Below the pieces are notes generated by a model, which searched no databases, was not told the origin of the DNA, and saw only the letters and a list, made by a program, of their open reading frames with translations. The position numbers were made by a program, and so were the translations under genes. Of a DNA stretch of 64,000 bases, positions 47,769 to 56,115 are shown in pieces. Origin of the DNA: an uncultured Clostridia bacterium (lineage in GTDB: Bacteria > Bacillota > Clostridia > TANB77 > CAG-508); the NCBI GenBank assembly GCA_948777935.1, contig CAQDYY010000002.1, positions 13,937 through 77,936 of the forward strand. The letters run 5' to 3'. Within the stretch, counting starts at the first letter, position 1; every line of letters begins with the position of its first letter.

Positions 47769-48806
47769 TTACATCACAAATAAAATCGTTAGTATTATTA
47801 AGATTACTACTACTATTATAATTATCTTCTTTTTACTTTTCTGTTTAGTTTCCTTTTTTTCATTTATCTTTTCTTTTGATTTCCTAATTAGTAATAATAT
47901 TATAAGTACCACTAAAAGTATAATACTTATTCCATATATTATAATTAATATATCTCCTTTAAATATTTTGTTGTTTCCTTCTACTCTTATTGGGCTTTTA
48001 TCTGCTTCTGTTATTTCTTTAATTTCTTCTTGTTTATTATCTTTAAGTTTATTCTCTATTATTTCTCCATTTGATAATTCTACATAATTCATAATCTGTG
48101 TATCACGCATTAAATCTAAACTATCTTCATAAGAAATCCAAGCTGTTCCGTTGTTACCCCAATTACTACCCCAAGAATTCAATACTAACCATGCTCCATC
48201 ATTTTCAGGTTTTTCATAATAGAAATTATCTTTTGAATAATTATCGTCCCAACCTATAATTAGTACCCCATGAAAACTACCTGAATATTTTTCTTTATGA
48301 TATATTCCACCTTTATATTTATGCCATTGATTATCAGTTATAACAGCAGTATCAGCCCCTCCATAGCTCATAATATAATTTTTTAACATTTCAGGTTCTA
48401 CACTAATAGATAAAAAATTAAATTCTGCTACTGCCTTTGATGTTGCTTCATTATATTTCTTTTGATTTTCCTCATTTACTACATAATCTTTAGTAGGAAA
48501 ATCACTCTCTAATACTTGTTTTCCATAAGTTCCACCAAATTCTTTAAAATATGCCATATAAGCTTCTGATAAATTATAGTTAATTCCTTTGGTTTTCTGT
48601 AAAAATGTTTCTACCATCTTTGTTCTTGAATACTCATCACACCATGGTCTAGTTCCTTGATTTTCTACCTCAATACTTATATCATTTCTTAAATCATATT
48701 TACTTGGTATCTCTGTTTGTTCTTCTGTTGCATATACACATAAATTGCATGATAAGACTAAAATTAAAATAGTAATACTTAATATTTTCTTTTTCATGTT
48801 TAACAC
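47769..48806 (-). CDS. Membrane-anchored papain-like cysteine protease (C1A fold)
   Basis: 345 aa. Signal peptide (1-26), mature start EIPSKYDLRNDISIEVENQG as in C1A peptidases, catalytic Cys in RPWCDEYSRTKM near 54, His in SFHGVLIIGWDDNYS near 180, Asn in LVLNSWGSNWGN near 210. One membrane segment near 280-300 and a basic tail with a second hydrophobic stretch at the end. Likely cell-surface protease of the element. AGAGGTG site before the ATG. Paralogue of the next gene. Confidence 0.85.
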   Translation of the reverse strand: MLNMKKKILSITILILVLSCNLCVYATEEQTEIPSKYDLRNDISIEVENQGTRPWCDEYSRTKMVETFLQKTKGINYNLSEAYMAYFKEFGGTYGKQVLESDFPTKDYVVNEENQKKYNEATSKAVAEFNFLSISVEPEMLKNYIMSYGGADTAVITDNQWHKYKGGIYHKEKYSGSFHGVLIIGWDDNYSKDNFYYEKPENDGAWLVLNSWGSNWGNNGTAWISYEDSLDLMRDTQIMNYVELSNGEIIENKLKDNKQEEIKEITEADKSPIRVEGNNKIFKGDILIIIYGISIILLVVLIILLLIRKSKEKINEKKETKQKSKKKIIIIVVVILIILTILFVM

Positions 48807-48818
48807 CTCTTATAATTA

Positions 48819-49800
48819 TTACTTATGTTTCTTTGATTTTAAGATTATTCCAATTATTAATAATATAACTGCAACTGCAAATACAATTATAAATATATTT
48901 TGTTTCTTTGAATTTTGTTTAGTATCTTGTACATCATCTTTATCAAGTCCTGCTTGTTTTCTAAAAACATCATCAACTTGTTTATCATGTTCTTTTTGTT
49001 TTTCTCTATCTTCTTTCATATCTTCAGTTTCAATAGTTTCTCCATTTGCTAAAGTTACACTTCCTATAAACTGAGTGTGTTCTAAATCAATATCATAATC
49101 TTCATAAGAAATCCAAGCTGTTCCGTTGTTACCCCAGTTGCTACCCCAAGAATTTAATACTAACCATGCTCCGTCATGTTCAGGTTTTTCATATACAAAG
49201 TTATTTCTTGAATAGTTATCATCCCAACCTATTATTACAACTTGATGACCTCCTCTATATTGGGTAATTTCATCATTATGATATATCCCACCTTTATAAT
49301 TATCCCATTGTTTATCACTTGTAACACTTACAGATACTGCACCATATTTTATTATATATTCTTTTATTGTATCTTTATCTCTGTTAATATATACTAAGCT
49401 CTCGAAGTCTTTAACCACTTCTTTTGCAGATGCTTCATTTACTTTTTGGTCTATATTTTCTATCTGTGAAAATCGTTTATTTGGGAAATCACTCTCCAAT
49501 ACAAGATGTGTTTGTCCGTTGATAAGCATAATAAGTTTCTGATAAGTTATAATTTATACCTTTTGCTTTTTGTATAAAAGTTTCTATCATCTTCATACAT
49601 GTATAGTGGGTACACGAAGGACCATCATGATATTCTTCTTTTGTTAATTCTATTTGATTTTCTACTCCTATGTTTATATCATTCCTTAAATCATATTTAC
49701 TTGGTATATCTGTTTGTTCATCTGTTGCATATACTGTACTAAAAATTGCTATAAGTATTGTTATTGTTAGAAATAAACTAATTAAAAACTTTTTCTTCAT
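48819..49800 (-). CDS. Second papain-like membrane-anchored protease, needs +1 shift at CGG
   Basis: 326 aa with one base skipped. Signal peptide (1-25), DIPSKYDLRNDINIGVENQ, catalytic Cys in GPSCTHYTCMKM near 62. The zero frame meets CGG at 49516 (AYQ-R-TNTSC) and stops 10 codons later. Skipping C gives AYQGQTHLVLESDFPNKRF and continues to the His (RGGHQVVIIGWDDNYS), the Asn (LNSWGSNWGN) and a C-terminal membrane anchor (about 298-318). An internal ATG in the downstream frame is not a credible start as it would drop the signal peptide and active Cys. Confidence 0.87.
49516..49518 (-). other. In-frame CGG, candidate +1 shift site in the second protease
   Basis: TAT CAA CGG ACA AAC in frame. 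Skipping C gives TAT CAA GGA CAA ACA CAT CTT. The paralogue at 48806 has an uninterrupted frame over this region. Confidence 0.9.
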
Positions 49801-49849
49801 ATCATTACCTCATTTCTTTCTACATTATACTACAAAATTCGACATAATT

Positions 49850-50266
49850 TTACTTGAAATATATGGAAGTGAACTCATTAAGTATATGTTCTGATTCCAA
49901 ATTATCAAAACTATTCTTAATACTAAATATTTCCTTGATTCCTTCCTTTAGTCTATCTGCATTTTCTTCTAATAATCTTTCATTTACTGTTGCTAAATTT
50001 ATCATTAAACAAATATGATGATATGTTTCATTGTCTACTATGTCATCTATTATGTACTTAGGTATCCTAAATCCAAAATACTTTTCTAATGTTTCTTGTA
50101 TTAACTTTTGCCTTTGTAATCTTATCTCTATTTGTAGCTTTTCTTTGTTTATATCTTCTGTTGAATAATCTTCTAAACTGCATTGCATAATATAAATAGC
50201 TCCTTCCACTATGATTATAACATATTCACTCAATATTTTGAATGGTTTTGTTGAAATTTCACTCAA
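49850..50266 (-). CDS. Unknown element protein
   Basis: 138 aa from the ATG at 50266; a later ATG at about 50191 (IMQCSLEDYSTED) may be the real start since the upstream part overlaps the operator of the divergent XRE gene. Helical, charged. No family recognised. Confidence 0.5.
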   Translation of the reverse strand: MSEISTKPFKILSEYVIIIVEGAIYIMQCSLEDYSTEDINKEKLQIEIRLQRQKLIQETLEKYFGFRIPKYIIDDIVDNETYHHICLMINLATVNERLLEENADRLKEGIKEIFSIKNSFDNLESEHILNEFTSIYFK

Positions 50267-50277
50267 TTTGTTGAGTG
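50224..50277. promoter_or_regulatory. Operator-like repeats before the XRE gene
   Basis: Palindrome CACTCAA-TTTG-TTGAGTG (50260-50277) and a second half-type copy ATTCACTCAAT (50224-50234). Typical layout for an XRE repressor controlling its own and the divergent promoter. Confidence 0.65.
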
Positions 50278-50332
50278 GATTTTAAACTATACTTTGTTAA
50301 AATTAAGGAAATGTAGTAAAGGTGGGGGATAG

Positions 50333-50596
50333 ATGGAATTTTCAGATGTAGTCGCTTTAAAAATTAAAGAATTAATGGAACAGCAAAATGTAACAACTTA
50401 TAAATTGCAAGACTTAACTGGTGTTTATAGTTCTACTATTACAATGTTCTTAACTAGACAAACTAAAACCATAAGACTTGAAAACTTGCTGTATATCTGT
50501 GAAGGTCTTGGAATAAGTTTATCCGAATTTTTTGCAGATGAAAGATTTAAAAATGCTGAAGCTAAAGACTGGCTTAAAAAGAAAAAGGAGAAATAA
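50333..50596 (+). CDS. XRE/Cro-family regulator
   Basis: 87 aa. Helix-turn-helix at about 20-40 (TTYKLQDLTGVYSSTITMFL) with the Cro-like tail ILYICEGLGISLSEFF. AGGTGGGGG site before the ATG. Divergent from the 49850 gene across the palindromic operator. Likely element repressor. Confidence 0.85.
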   Translation: MEFSDVVALKIKELMEQQNVTTYKLQDLTGVYSSTITMFLTRQTKTIRLENLLYICEGLGISLSEFFADERFKNAEAKDWLKKKKEK

Positions 50597-50639
50597 CTGA
50601 TTTTATAGTATTATCAATTATTTCTCTTTTTTAATATTA

Positions 50640-51293
50640 TTAAAATGATATTCCTTCCTTTATTCCTAATTTAAAAGTTTCTATTTTTTCTAATCTTTCT
50701 ATATCATCATCTAAACTAATATATTCAAGTACAGCTTTTAATTCTTCTTTAGTTAAATCTACTACTTGTCTGTCCTCTACGAATGTTCTAACATTAGGAT
50801 ATTTATTTTTAATTGCTCTCATTTTATCTGTTATTTCTTTATAATCTTTTGTTTTGCTCCATATATTAAACCTATTATCCTCTATATACTGCATTATGCT
50901 GTCTATATAATTATAAAAGAAATTATCATTTGAATTTTGTTCATCTTTTAGTTTGCTTTTTATCCTTTGTTTTTCTAATGACAATTCTTTATCTAAACAA
51001 TATCCATATATAAAACTTTGTTCTGCTGTAAGATTTTCCATTTCATCTCGATATGTTTCCCATCTGTCAAATAAATCTTTTTGTTTATATGTTAATGTTT
51101 GTCCTAGTTTTTCTTCTGTTTCTACTATTTTACTTAAAACTTTATCATATAAATCATTTGTTTTAAATGTTTCTTCTATGTAATCGTGATACATTCTTAA
51201 CAATGTTGGTGTTATTTCTTTATTTCCTTTTAATTCACTTTCAAACTCTTTATTAAATTGTTTAACATAGGTTAATTTATTTTCCATTCCCAT
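50640..51293 (-). CDS. Unknown element protein
   Basis: 217 aa. Highly charged, helical, with coiled-coil-like stretches (about 85-150) and no membrane segment. The 5' leader shares a conserved block with the gene at 57631 (51313-51338 against 57649-57672). No family recognised. Confidence 0.65.
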   Translation of the reverse strand: MGMENKLTYVKQFNKEFESELKGNKEITPTLLRMYHDYIEETFKTNDLYDKVLSKIVETEEKLGQTLTYKQKDLFDRWETYRDEMENLTAEQSFIYGYCLDKELSLEKQRIKSKLKDEQNSNDNFFYNYIDSIMQYIEDNRFNIWSKTKDYKEITDKMRAIKNKYPNVRTFVEDRQVVDLTKEELKAVLEYISLDDDIERLEKIETFKLGIKEGISF

Positions 51294-51312
51294 GTATTTG
51301 CTCCTTTCCTAA

Positions 51313-51400
51313 AATCAAATTTAAACTATTTTTTATCTTAATAGTACAGTTTGTTGCTTTTAAAATTAGCTTTTAATTGTCCGTAAATCTCGTTTGAATG
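51313..51400 (-). promoter_or_regulatory. Conserved leader block A
   Basis: AATCAAATTTAAACTATTTT followed by TTATCT at 51313-51338, nearly identical to 57649-57672, and further upstream a TCCGTAAATCTCGTTTGAA motif (about 51379) that resembles CGTAAATCCTCGTTGAA near 54575. Suggests co-regulated promoters of the element. Confidence 0.5.
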
Positions 51401-51411
51401 TCCTATATGCT

Positions 51412-51681
51412 TTAATCTACATTGATGTTATTTTCTTTAAATACATTTGCTATTTCATTTTGTATAATACTATCCACATAATCATTAAAATCTTCGCTTT
51501 CTACAACTCTACTAACAATTTCATCAATATAGCTTATTTCAATTTTATTATTTTCTAATTCATCTTCATAAGATGTTTCTATTAAATTCAAAACTGTTGT
51601 TTTAACTGCTCCGTAGTAATTACATTCTATTTCTTCTCTTATAGTATCAATGTTATTTATAGTTAATTTTTTATGATTCAA
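51412..51681 (-). CDS. Unknown element protein
   Basis: 89 aa, acidic, helical, NDYVDSIIQNEIANVFKENN near the end. AGGTGG site before the ATG. Same operon as the XRE gene upstream (20 bp). No family recognised. Confidence 0.6.
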   Translation of the reverse strand: MNHKKLTINNIDTIREEIECNYYGAVKTTVLNLIETSYEDELENNKIEISYIDEIVSRVVESEDFNDYVDSIIQNEIANVFKENNINVD

Positions 51682-51701
51682 TTTTTACACCACCTTTATT
51701 T

Positions 51702-51896
51702 TTAATCTACATTAAATACTTCTTGTAACTGACTTTTTAATGCTCTTGATATTTTAACCATAGCTTTGTAACTTGGATTATCTCTTGTACCTTTTTCTAA
51801 ATGATTTATATAACTTGATGAAAGTTCTGTCATCTCTGCAAGTTCATATTGCTTTATTCCTTGTTGTTCTCTGATTTCTCTTATTCGGTTTTCCAT
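51702..51896 (-). CDS. XRE-family regulator
   Basis: 64 aa. Single helix-turn-helix IKQYELAEMTELSSSYINHL near 14. Overlaps the upstream gene by 16 nt. It resembles the chromosomal XRE protein at 34154 in size and layout. Confidence 0.85.
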   Translation of the reverse strand: MENRIREIREQQGIKQYELAEMTELSSSYINHLEKGTRDNPSYKAMVKISRALKSQLQEVFNVD

Positions 51897-52294
51897 GTTA
51901 CCAACCTCTTTATCTTACCATTTTCAACTTCTATTCCAACATCTCTTGCAATAAATTCAATAACTCCTTCTTTTGATGTGTCAAATAACACTACTGTTAC
52001 CCAACCCTTTTTTAGATATAGCTTTTCTTTCTTCCATTCTTCTTTATGTTTATGTATTGCTAACATATACATTTGGCTATCAAAAATTACTACATGATAT
52101 ATTTTTATAGTTTTTTCCTGTTCAAATATTTTTATCATATCCACAATTTTACCATCAAATATAATTTCTGTTCCAGTTTCTTTTACTTTAGATACATATA
52201 CTTTGTTGTTATCCTTAAAGTCTTTGATTATTTTAGAATCTAATTTTAGTATTTCTAATCTTTTAATAGCTTCTTGTTTTAATTCATCTTTCAC
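51881..52294 (-). CDS. Unknown element protein
   Basis: 137 aa. Alternating hydrophobic and charged residues in the middle (IKIYHVVIFDSQMYMLAIHK near 82) suggest a beta-rich domain. Shares an overlap with the XRE gene behind it. No family recognised. Confidence 0.6.
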   Translation of the reverse strand: MKDELKQEAIKRLEILKLDSKIIKDFKDNNKVYVSKVKETGTEIIFDGKIVDMIKIFEQEKTIKIYHVVIFDSQMYMLAIHKHKEEWKKEKLYLKKGWVTVVLFDTSKEGVIEFIARDVGIEVENGKIKRLVTWKTE

Positions 52295-52315
52295 TTTCTA
52301 CACCTTCTTTTTTAA

Positions 52316-53104
52316 TTACAAATATTGTGCATATCTTGTACTAATGCTTTTTATCCATTCTTTATCAACTCTATCTAAATATGTACTCCATGCTTTCTTG
52401 TTACTATTCCACCACCACTTACGGCTTTTTAATGCAACTATTAACTGTCTTTGAATTCGCATAGGAAATCTTATATATGCTCTATCTCCTTCAATATATG
52501 CTGTAAAATTCTCATCTTCGTATATAATTTCCTTTGTGATCTCCTTGATTTCTCCATTCATTGAATTTTGATAAACTTTAAATATAATGCTGTTCTTTCT
52601 CCATTTGAATTTTGGATAATACTTCTCATAAAGTTCAACAAATTTCTTGTTATCTAAATATGCCAATTTAACTAAATGTTCTCTTGGGTCAAAACCTCTT
52701 TCTTCGCAAAAATCTATCATATTCATAGTTAGTTCAATATCTCTTGCTGTTGTATCTATTTTAGAATTTTTTAATTGTTCTCTTAAATCATCAAACCAAC
52801 TACAAAAGTCATGTGTTGCTTTAAATACTTGGTCGCTCTTGTCTAATCTTTTTGAATTATAATTTGCAGGTCCTGCCACCATCACACTAACATGTTGAGC
52901 TTCATATTCTAATATTTTTGAATATCTTTTATGTACTTGTTCTAATATCTTCTGTTTCTTATTGTTTGGAATATCCCAACTTAAAACCTCATCTATATAT
53001 GATTTATAACTTTGTGCTGATATATCTCCTCTTGTTCCATTAAAACTATTATAATTTGCTCTATGTATTAAGTTTTCATCTAATTGTTTTATTTGTAATT
53101 CCAT
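52316..53104 (-). CDS. Unknown element protein with Trp-rich C-terminus
   Basis: 262 aa. The C-terminal section AYIRFPMRIQRQLIVALKSR, then KWWWNSNKKAWSTYLDRVD, recalls the small domain with conserved Trp pairs found next to some helicase-like proteins, but I cannot assign it. N-terminal part helical. In one operon with the genes at 53108 and 53601 (gaps of 3 and -17 bp). Confidence 0.6.
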   Translation of the reverse strand: MELQIKQLDENLIHRANYNSFNGTRGDISAQSYKSYIDEVLSWDIPNNKKQKILEQVHKRYSKILEYEAQHVSVMVAGPANYNSKRLDKSDQVFKATHDFCSWFDDLREQLKNSKIDTTARDIELTMNMIDFCEERGFDPREHLVKLAYLDNKKFVELYEKYYPKFKWRKNSIIFKVYQNSMNGEIKEITKEIIYEDENFTAYIEGDRAYIRFPMRIQRQLIVALKSRKWWWNSNKKAWSTYLDRVDKEWIKSISTRYAQYL

Positions 53105-53107
53105 TTT

Positions 53108-53617
53108 CTAATCATCTCCATTATCTAAATATAATTGTTCTGACCCTAATCTTTTAATTTCCTGCACCTGTCTATTATTTTCTTCCCATTCCTTGATTTT
53201 AAAATCGCTATGGTCTATTACTGCATTTATTATGTCTTGTGTACTAAGTAGGAAATTATAAATATGTTCATAATTACTATTACAATTATTCTTATTTCTT
53301 CTGAAAGATTTGACATCTCTTTCAAATCTATTGTAACTATCTAATAGTTTAAATATTAGCTCCAGTCTTTCCTGATTATCTAATGCAATATATCTTAAAT
53401 CTGCTCCTGCTCGTGGTGGTGTTACTTGACTTAGATTTCTACATGCTCCTTCGACCTGTTCTCTCATCTTGTTAAGATTAACATTTGATATTATATTTTG
53501 TTGCAATGCAATTATTTGTTCTTCTTCCAAGTCTGATAACTCTATATTCTGCATTTGCTTTAGTATCAATTCATTTGCCAATATAACCACCTTCTTTTTA
53601 TTATTTAGTTTCTGCAT
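53108..53617 (-). CDS. Unknown element protein
   Basis: 169 aa. All-helical, charged, RAGADLRYIALDNQERLELI near 75 and YNFLLSTQDIINAVIDHSD near 120. No cysteines of note, no membrane segment. Overlaps the upstream gene by 17 nt. No family recognised. Confidence 0.6.
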   Translation of the reverse strand: MQKLNNKKKVVILANELILKQMQNIELSDLEEEQIIALQQNIISNVNLNKMREQVEGACRNLSQVTPPRAGADLRYIALDNQERLELIFKLLDSYNRFERDVKSFRRNKNNCNSNYEHIYNFLLSTQDIINAVIDHSDFKIKEWEENNRQVQEIKRLGSEQLYLDNGDD

Positions 53618-53963
53618 TTAATTTTAGTAACTGCTCATCTGTTAGTTGTTCTGTAATATCAATTAGTTTCTTTATGTTTCTTCTCTTATTAGGTGTTTTA
53701 TCTAATATAATATTTTTTCCTTTTTCTTCGCATATTGCTGTTTCTACATCTTTAATATAATTAAATTTATCAATATGTAATATTATTTGATTTTCACTAT
53801 TATAACTAAGGCTAAATTCAAAGAAACCTGTATCATCTATTTTTAATTTTTTAAATAATGTTTTTTGGGAATGATAAACCCAAAATACTATATTGAATTT
53901 CCAATTATTACTGCATTTATGATTTATTTCCATTATCTGCTGTTTAGTCATTGATATTGCCAT
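53601..53963 (-). CDS. Unknown element protein
   Basis: 120 aa. Beta-rich middle (WKFNIVFWVYHSQKTLFKKL near 22, NQIILHIDKFNYIKDVETAI near 55) and a Lys-rich end. AAGGAG site before the ATG at 53963. No family recognised. Confidence 0.6.
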   Translation of the reverse strand: MAISMTKQQIMEINHKCSNNWKFNIVFWVYHSQKTLFKKLKIDDTGFFEFSLSYNSENQIILHIDKFNYIKDVETAICEEKGKNIILDKTPNKRRNIKKLIDITEQLTDEQLLKLNAETK

Positions 53964-53981
53964 GTTTAAACCATCTCCTTT

Positions 53982-54176
53982 TTACTTGTCATACTTTGGG
54001 TCTTTCTTTACATATTTTAGTTCATCTATACACTCTTGTTTTGTATCTCCAAAAATTGATACTGTATCATATTCAGTTACCCAAGGCTCTTTTAGTGCTA
54101 AACACCATCTTCCATCTTCTGTTTTTTCCCAATATTCAATTTTTTCTTTATCTGATTTTTTCATATTATTGCTCAC
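53982..54176 (-). CDS. Unknown small element protein
   Basis: 64 aa. IEYWEKTEDGRWCLALKEPW near 13 and FGDTKQECIDELKYV near 42. Looks like a small compact beta-beta-alpha unit of HicB-like size. 25 bp behind the S6-like gene. Not assigned. Confidence 0.55.
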   Translation of the reverse strand: MSNNMKKSDKEKIEYWEKTEDGRWCLALKEPWVTEYDTVSIFGDTKQECIDELKYVKKDPKYDK

Positions 54177-54201
54177 AACCTATCTTTATTTTATTACTGA
54201 A

Positions 54202-54486
54202 TTAGTCATCTTTTCTAATAGTTATAAATTTAATTATATTTTCATTTATTCTATAATTTCTCTCTAATTCTGAAATTATGCTAGGGTCAGCTTCAAAATA
54301 AATTACTATATAATATCCTTCTTTACATTTACTTATTTCATAAGCTAATCTCTTAACTCCCATTTTATCTACTTTTGTAACTTCTCCATTTTGATTTATT
54401 AAGTCTGTTATTTTTGTGATTATTCCTTCAATTTCTACTTCATCTAAATTTGGTCTAATAATAATTACACTTTCATAGTCATTCAT
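54202..54486 (-). CDS. rpsF: Ribosomal protein bS6 paralogue on the element
   Basis: 94 aa, the usual bS6 length. The whole protein follows bS6: start NDYESVIIIRPNLDEVEIEG, middle KMGVKRLAYEISKCKEGYYI, end LERNYRINENIIKFITIRKD. bS6 binds 16S rRNA with bS18 in the small subunit platform. Its usual neighbours ssb and rpsR are absent here; it sits among unknown element genes. The chromosomal copy is presumably elsewhere. GGAGA site before the ATG. Confidence 0.92.
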   Translation of the reverse strand: MNDYESVIIIRPNLDEVEIEGIITKITDLINQNGEVTKVDKMGVKRLAYEISKCKEGYYIVIYFEADPSIISELERNYRINENIIKFITIRKDD

Positions 54487-54630
54487 TGTTTTAGTTTCTC
54501 CTTTTCATATTTTAATTTTAAACAACTTTATTTTTTACTGGTATAACTTGTTTCCTGTAATTTATTAATTTAAGTGTCGTAAATCCTCGTTGAAAGCTGA
54601 CATACCAGTATTTTGATGTTTTAATATTAT

Positions 54631-55296
54631 TTAGTGGAATTTTTGAAATCCCCATTTTCTAAATAACTTCTCTAGTTTGTTATATTCTGCTGTTCCTTTT
54701 GCTGTTGTTACATCTCTTGGATAATAACAATTTCTTTCTGCATTGTAGATTCCACCATTTACAAAATGATGTCTTGATAGTTCTAAAATTTCTTTGTTAC
54801 TGTTTCCACTACTGCCAACACCTCTAATCCCTAAAGATATTTCAAAGTTTTTCAAACCTAATTTATATAAATTAGATGGTGTAACTTCTTCAATGTTGGT
54901 ATTTAACCATGGCTCTTGCATTTCTTGTCCCATTTCATCATAGGCTTTTACTATGTAACCATTATCTCTTAATGTTATCCAACTTCTTGTATTTCCTGTT
55001 AGTCCATAGGCTACCAAAGAGCCACTTGGTCTTTGTACAAAATCCTGATATATAACCTGCGACTTCTTTTTAAAGTCCTTAGCAATTTTCAAAGCTACAT
55101 TTACATTATTGATAAAGGCTATCCTGTTTCCTTGAACGCAAAGAAATAGGAGTTTTAATCTGCCAATCAATTCTCCTATTTCTCTAAATTCTTCATCTGT
55201 TATACTATCCAAAACAGTTATTTTTGGACTTCCTTTTTGTTTAGAATAACTAATAATTTCTTTTAATTTTACATCTTTTAACGGAATATTCCACAT
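54631..55296 (-). CDS. Unknown element protein
   Basis: 221 aa. RLKLLFLCVQGNRIAFINNV near 46, then RPSGSLVAYGLTGNTRSWI near 90, and SRHHFVNGGIYNAERNCYYP near 175. Mixed alpha/beta, soluble. Read from its own leader, so probably the first gene of a transcript that runs on to bS6. No family recognised. Confidence 0.65.
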   Translation of the reverse strand: MWNIPLKDVKLKEIISYSKQKGSPKITVLDSITDEEFREIGELIGRLKLLFLCVQGNRIAFINNVNVALKIAKDFKKKSQVIYQDFVQRPSGSLVAYGLTGNTRSWITLRDNGYIVKAYDEMGQEMQEPWLNTNIEEVTPSNLYKLGLKNFEISLGIRGVGSSGNSNKEILELSRHHFVNGGIYNAERNCYYPRDVTTAKGTAEYNKLEKLFRKWGFQKFH

Positions 55297-55363
55297 TTTT
55301 TACTTACCTCATCTCTGCCGATTTCTGTTGTTAAAATCCTGTTTTTCTTACTCTCCCAGCTGA

Positions 55364-55378
55364 TGAAGTAGCTTAACA
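55364..55378. repeat. 15-mer TGAAGTAGCTTAACA, copy 1
   Basis: Identical to 57813-57827. Both lie in gene-free leaders of minus-strand element genes. Probable regulator site or promoter-linked element. Confidence 0.55.
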
Positions 55379-55406
55379 CAAAATTTACTGTTAGTAAACT
55401 CCCTCG

Positions 55407-55445
55407 TTAAAAAATTTATCTTATAAGTTTTAAAATATGTCAAGG
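55407..55445 (-). promoter_or_regulatory. Probable element promoter
   Basis: On the minus strand TTGACA (complement near 55438-55443) is followed 17 bp later by GATAAA. It precedes the 55296 gene by about 130 bp, the same leader that holds the 15-mer. Confidence 0.55.
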
Positions 55446-55467
55446 GATTTATTTTTATTCAAATTTG

Positions 55468-55704
55468 TTATTTGTTTAGTTCCCTTAATAGTTCAAGTGC
55501 TTTTTCTAATTCTACTATACTATTTTCTCCTAACATATTTAAAGTCCTGTAATCTTTTTTTAGTATAGTATTTATTTCTATTTCTTGTAATATCTGTTCT
55601 ACTAGCAATGATACATCTATATATGTTCCTCTTAGACAATATATTTCTTTCTCATTAACTTTTAGAGGTTTTGCATTATTTATAGTTCTATCTAACTTAT
55701 CCAT
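55468..55704 (-). CDS. Unknown small element protein
   Basis: 78 aa, helical, DVSLLVEQILQEIEINTIL near 30. Its ATG overlaps the end of the next upstream gene by 8 nt. No family recognised. Confidence 0.6.
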   Translation of the reverse strand: MDKLDRTINNAKPLKVNEKEIYCLRGTYIDVSLLVEQILQEIEINTILKKDYRTLNMLGENSIVELEKALELLRELNK

Positions 55705-56002
55705 TTTGTAACTCCTTATGTTTAAATTTTTGATTCAATAAATCTACTCTTTCTTGTAATGTGTAATTCTTCTCATCATTTATACTATTTTCTAAAATAT
55801 AACTAACATTTGCAAGTAATGTTACGGATTTACTTAAAGCTGTTGCTACATATTCATAGTCTATATGATTTAACTCGGTTATACATTGCACATTAAAATT
55901 GATATTTTCAATAATTCTTTCTAAATTTGCAGAGTTTCTTATAACATCATAATTTCCCTCGCGAATATCTTTCTTCAATTCATAGACCTTCATTAGCAAC
56001 AT
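55697..56002 (-). CDS. Unknown small element protein
   Basis: 101 aa, helical, VQCITELNHIDYEYVATALS near 37. GGAGATG site before an ATG at about 55993 (MKVYELKKDIREGNYD), a likelier start than the one at 56002. No family recognised. Confidence 0.6.
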   Translation of the reverse strand: MLLMKVYELKKDIREGNYDVIRNSANLERIIENINFNVQCITELNHIDYEYVATALSKSVTLLANVSYILENSINDEKNYTLQERVDLLNQKFKHKELQNG

Positions 56003-56044
56003 CTCCTATTATATTTTTCTTATTCTATTAATATTTTACCAACA

Positions 56045-56090
56045 GAAAATAAAAAATAGTAACTTACATTTTTTATAAGTTACTATTCAA
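56045..56090 (-). terminator. Terminator after the 56116 gene
   Basis: Stem AATAGTAACTTA with TAAGTTACTATT and a T-run on the minus-strand side. Confidence 0.8.
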
Positions 56091-56115
56091 AATTTTGTGT
56101 TTCCTGTGTTTTCTG

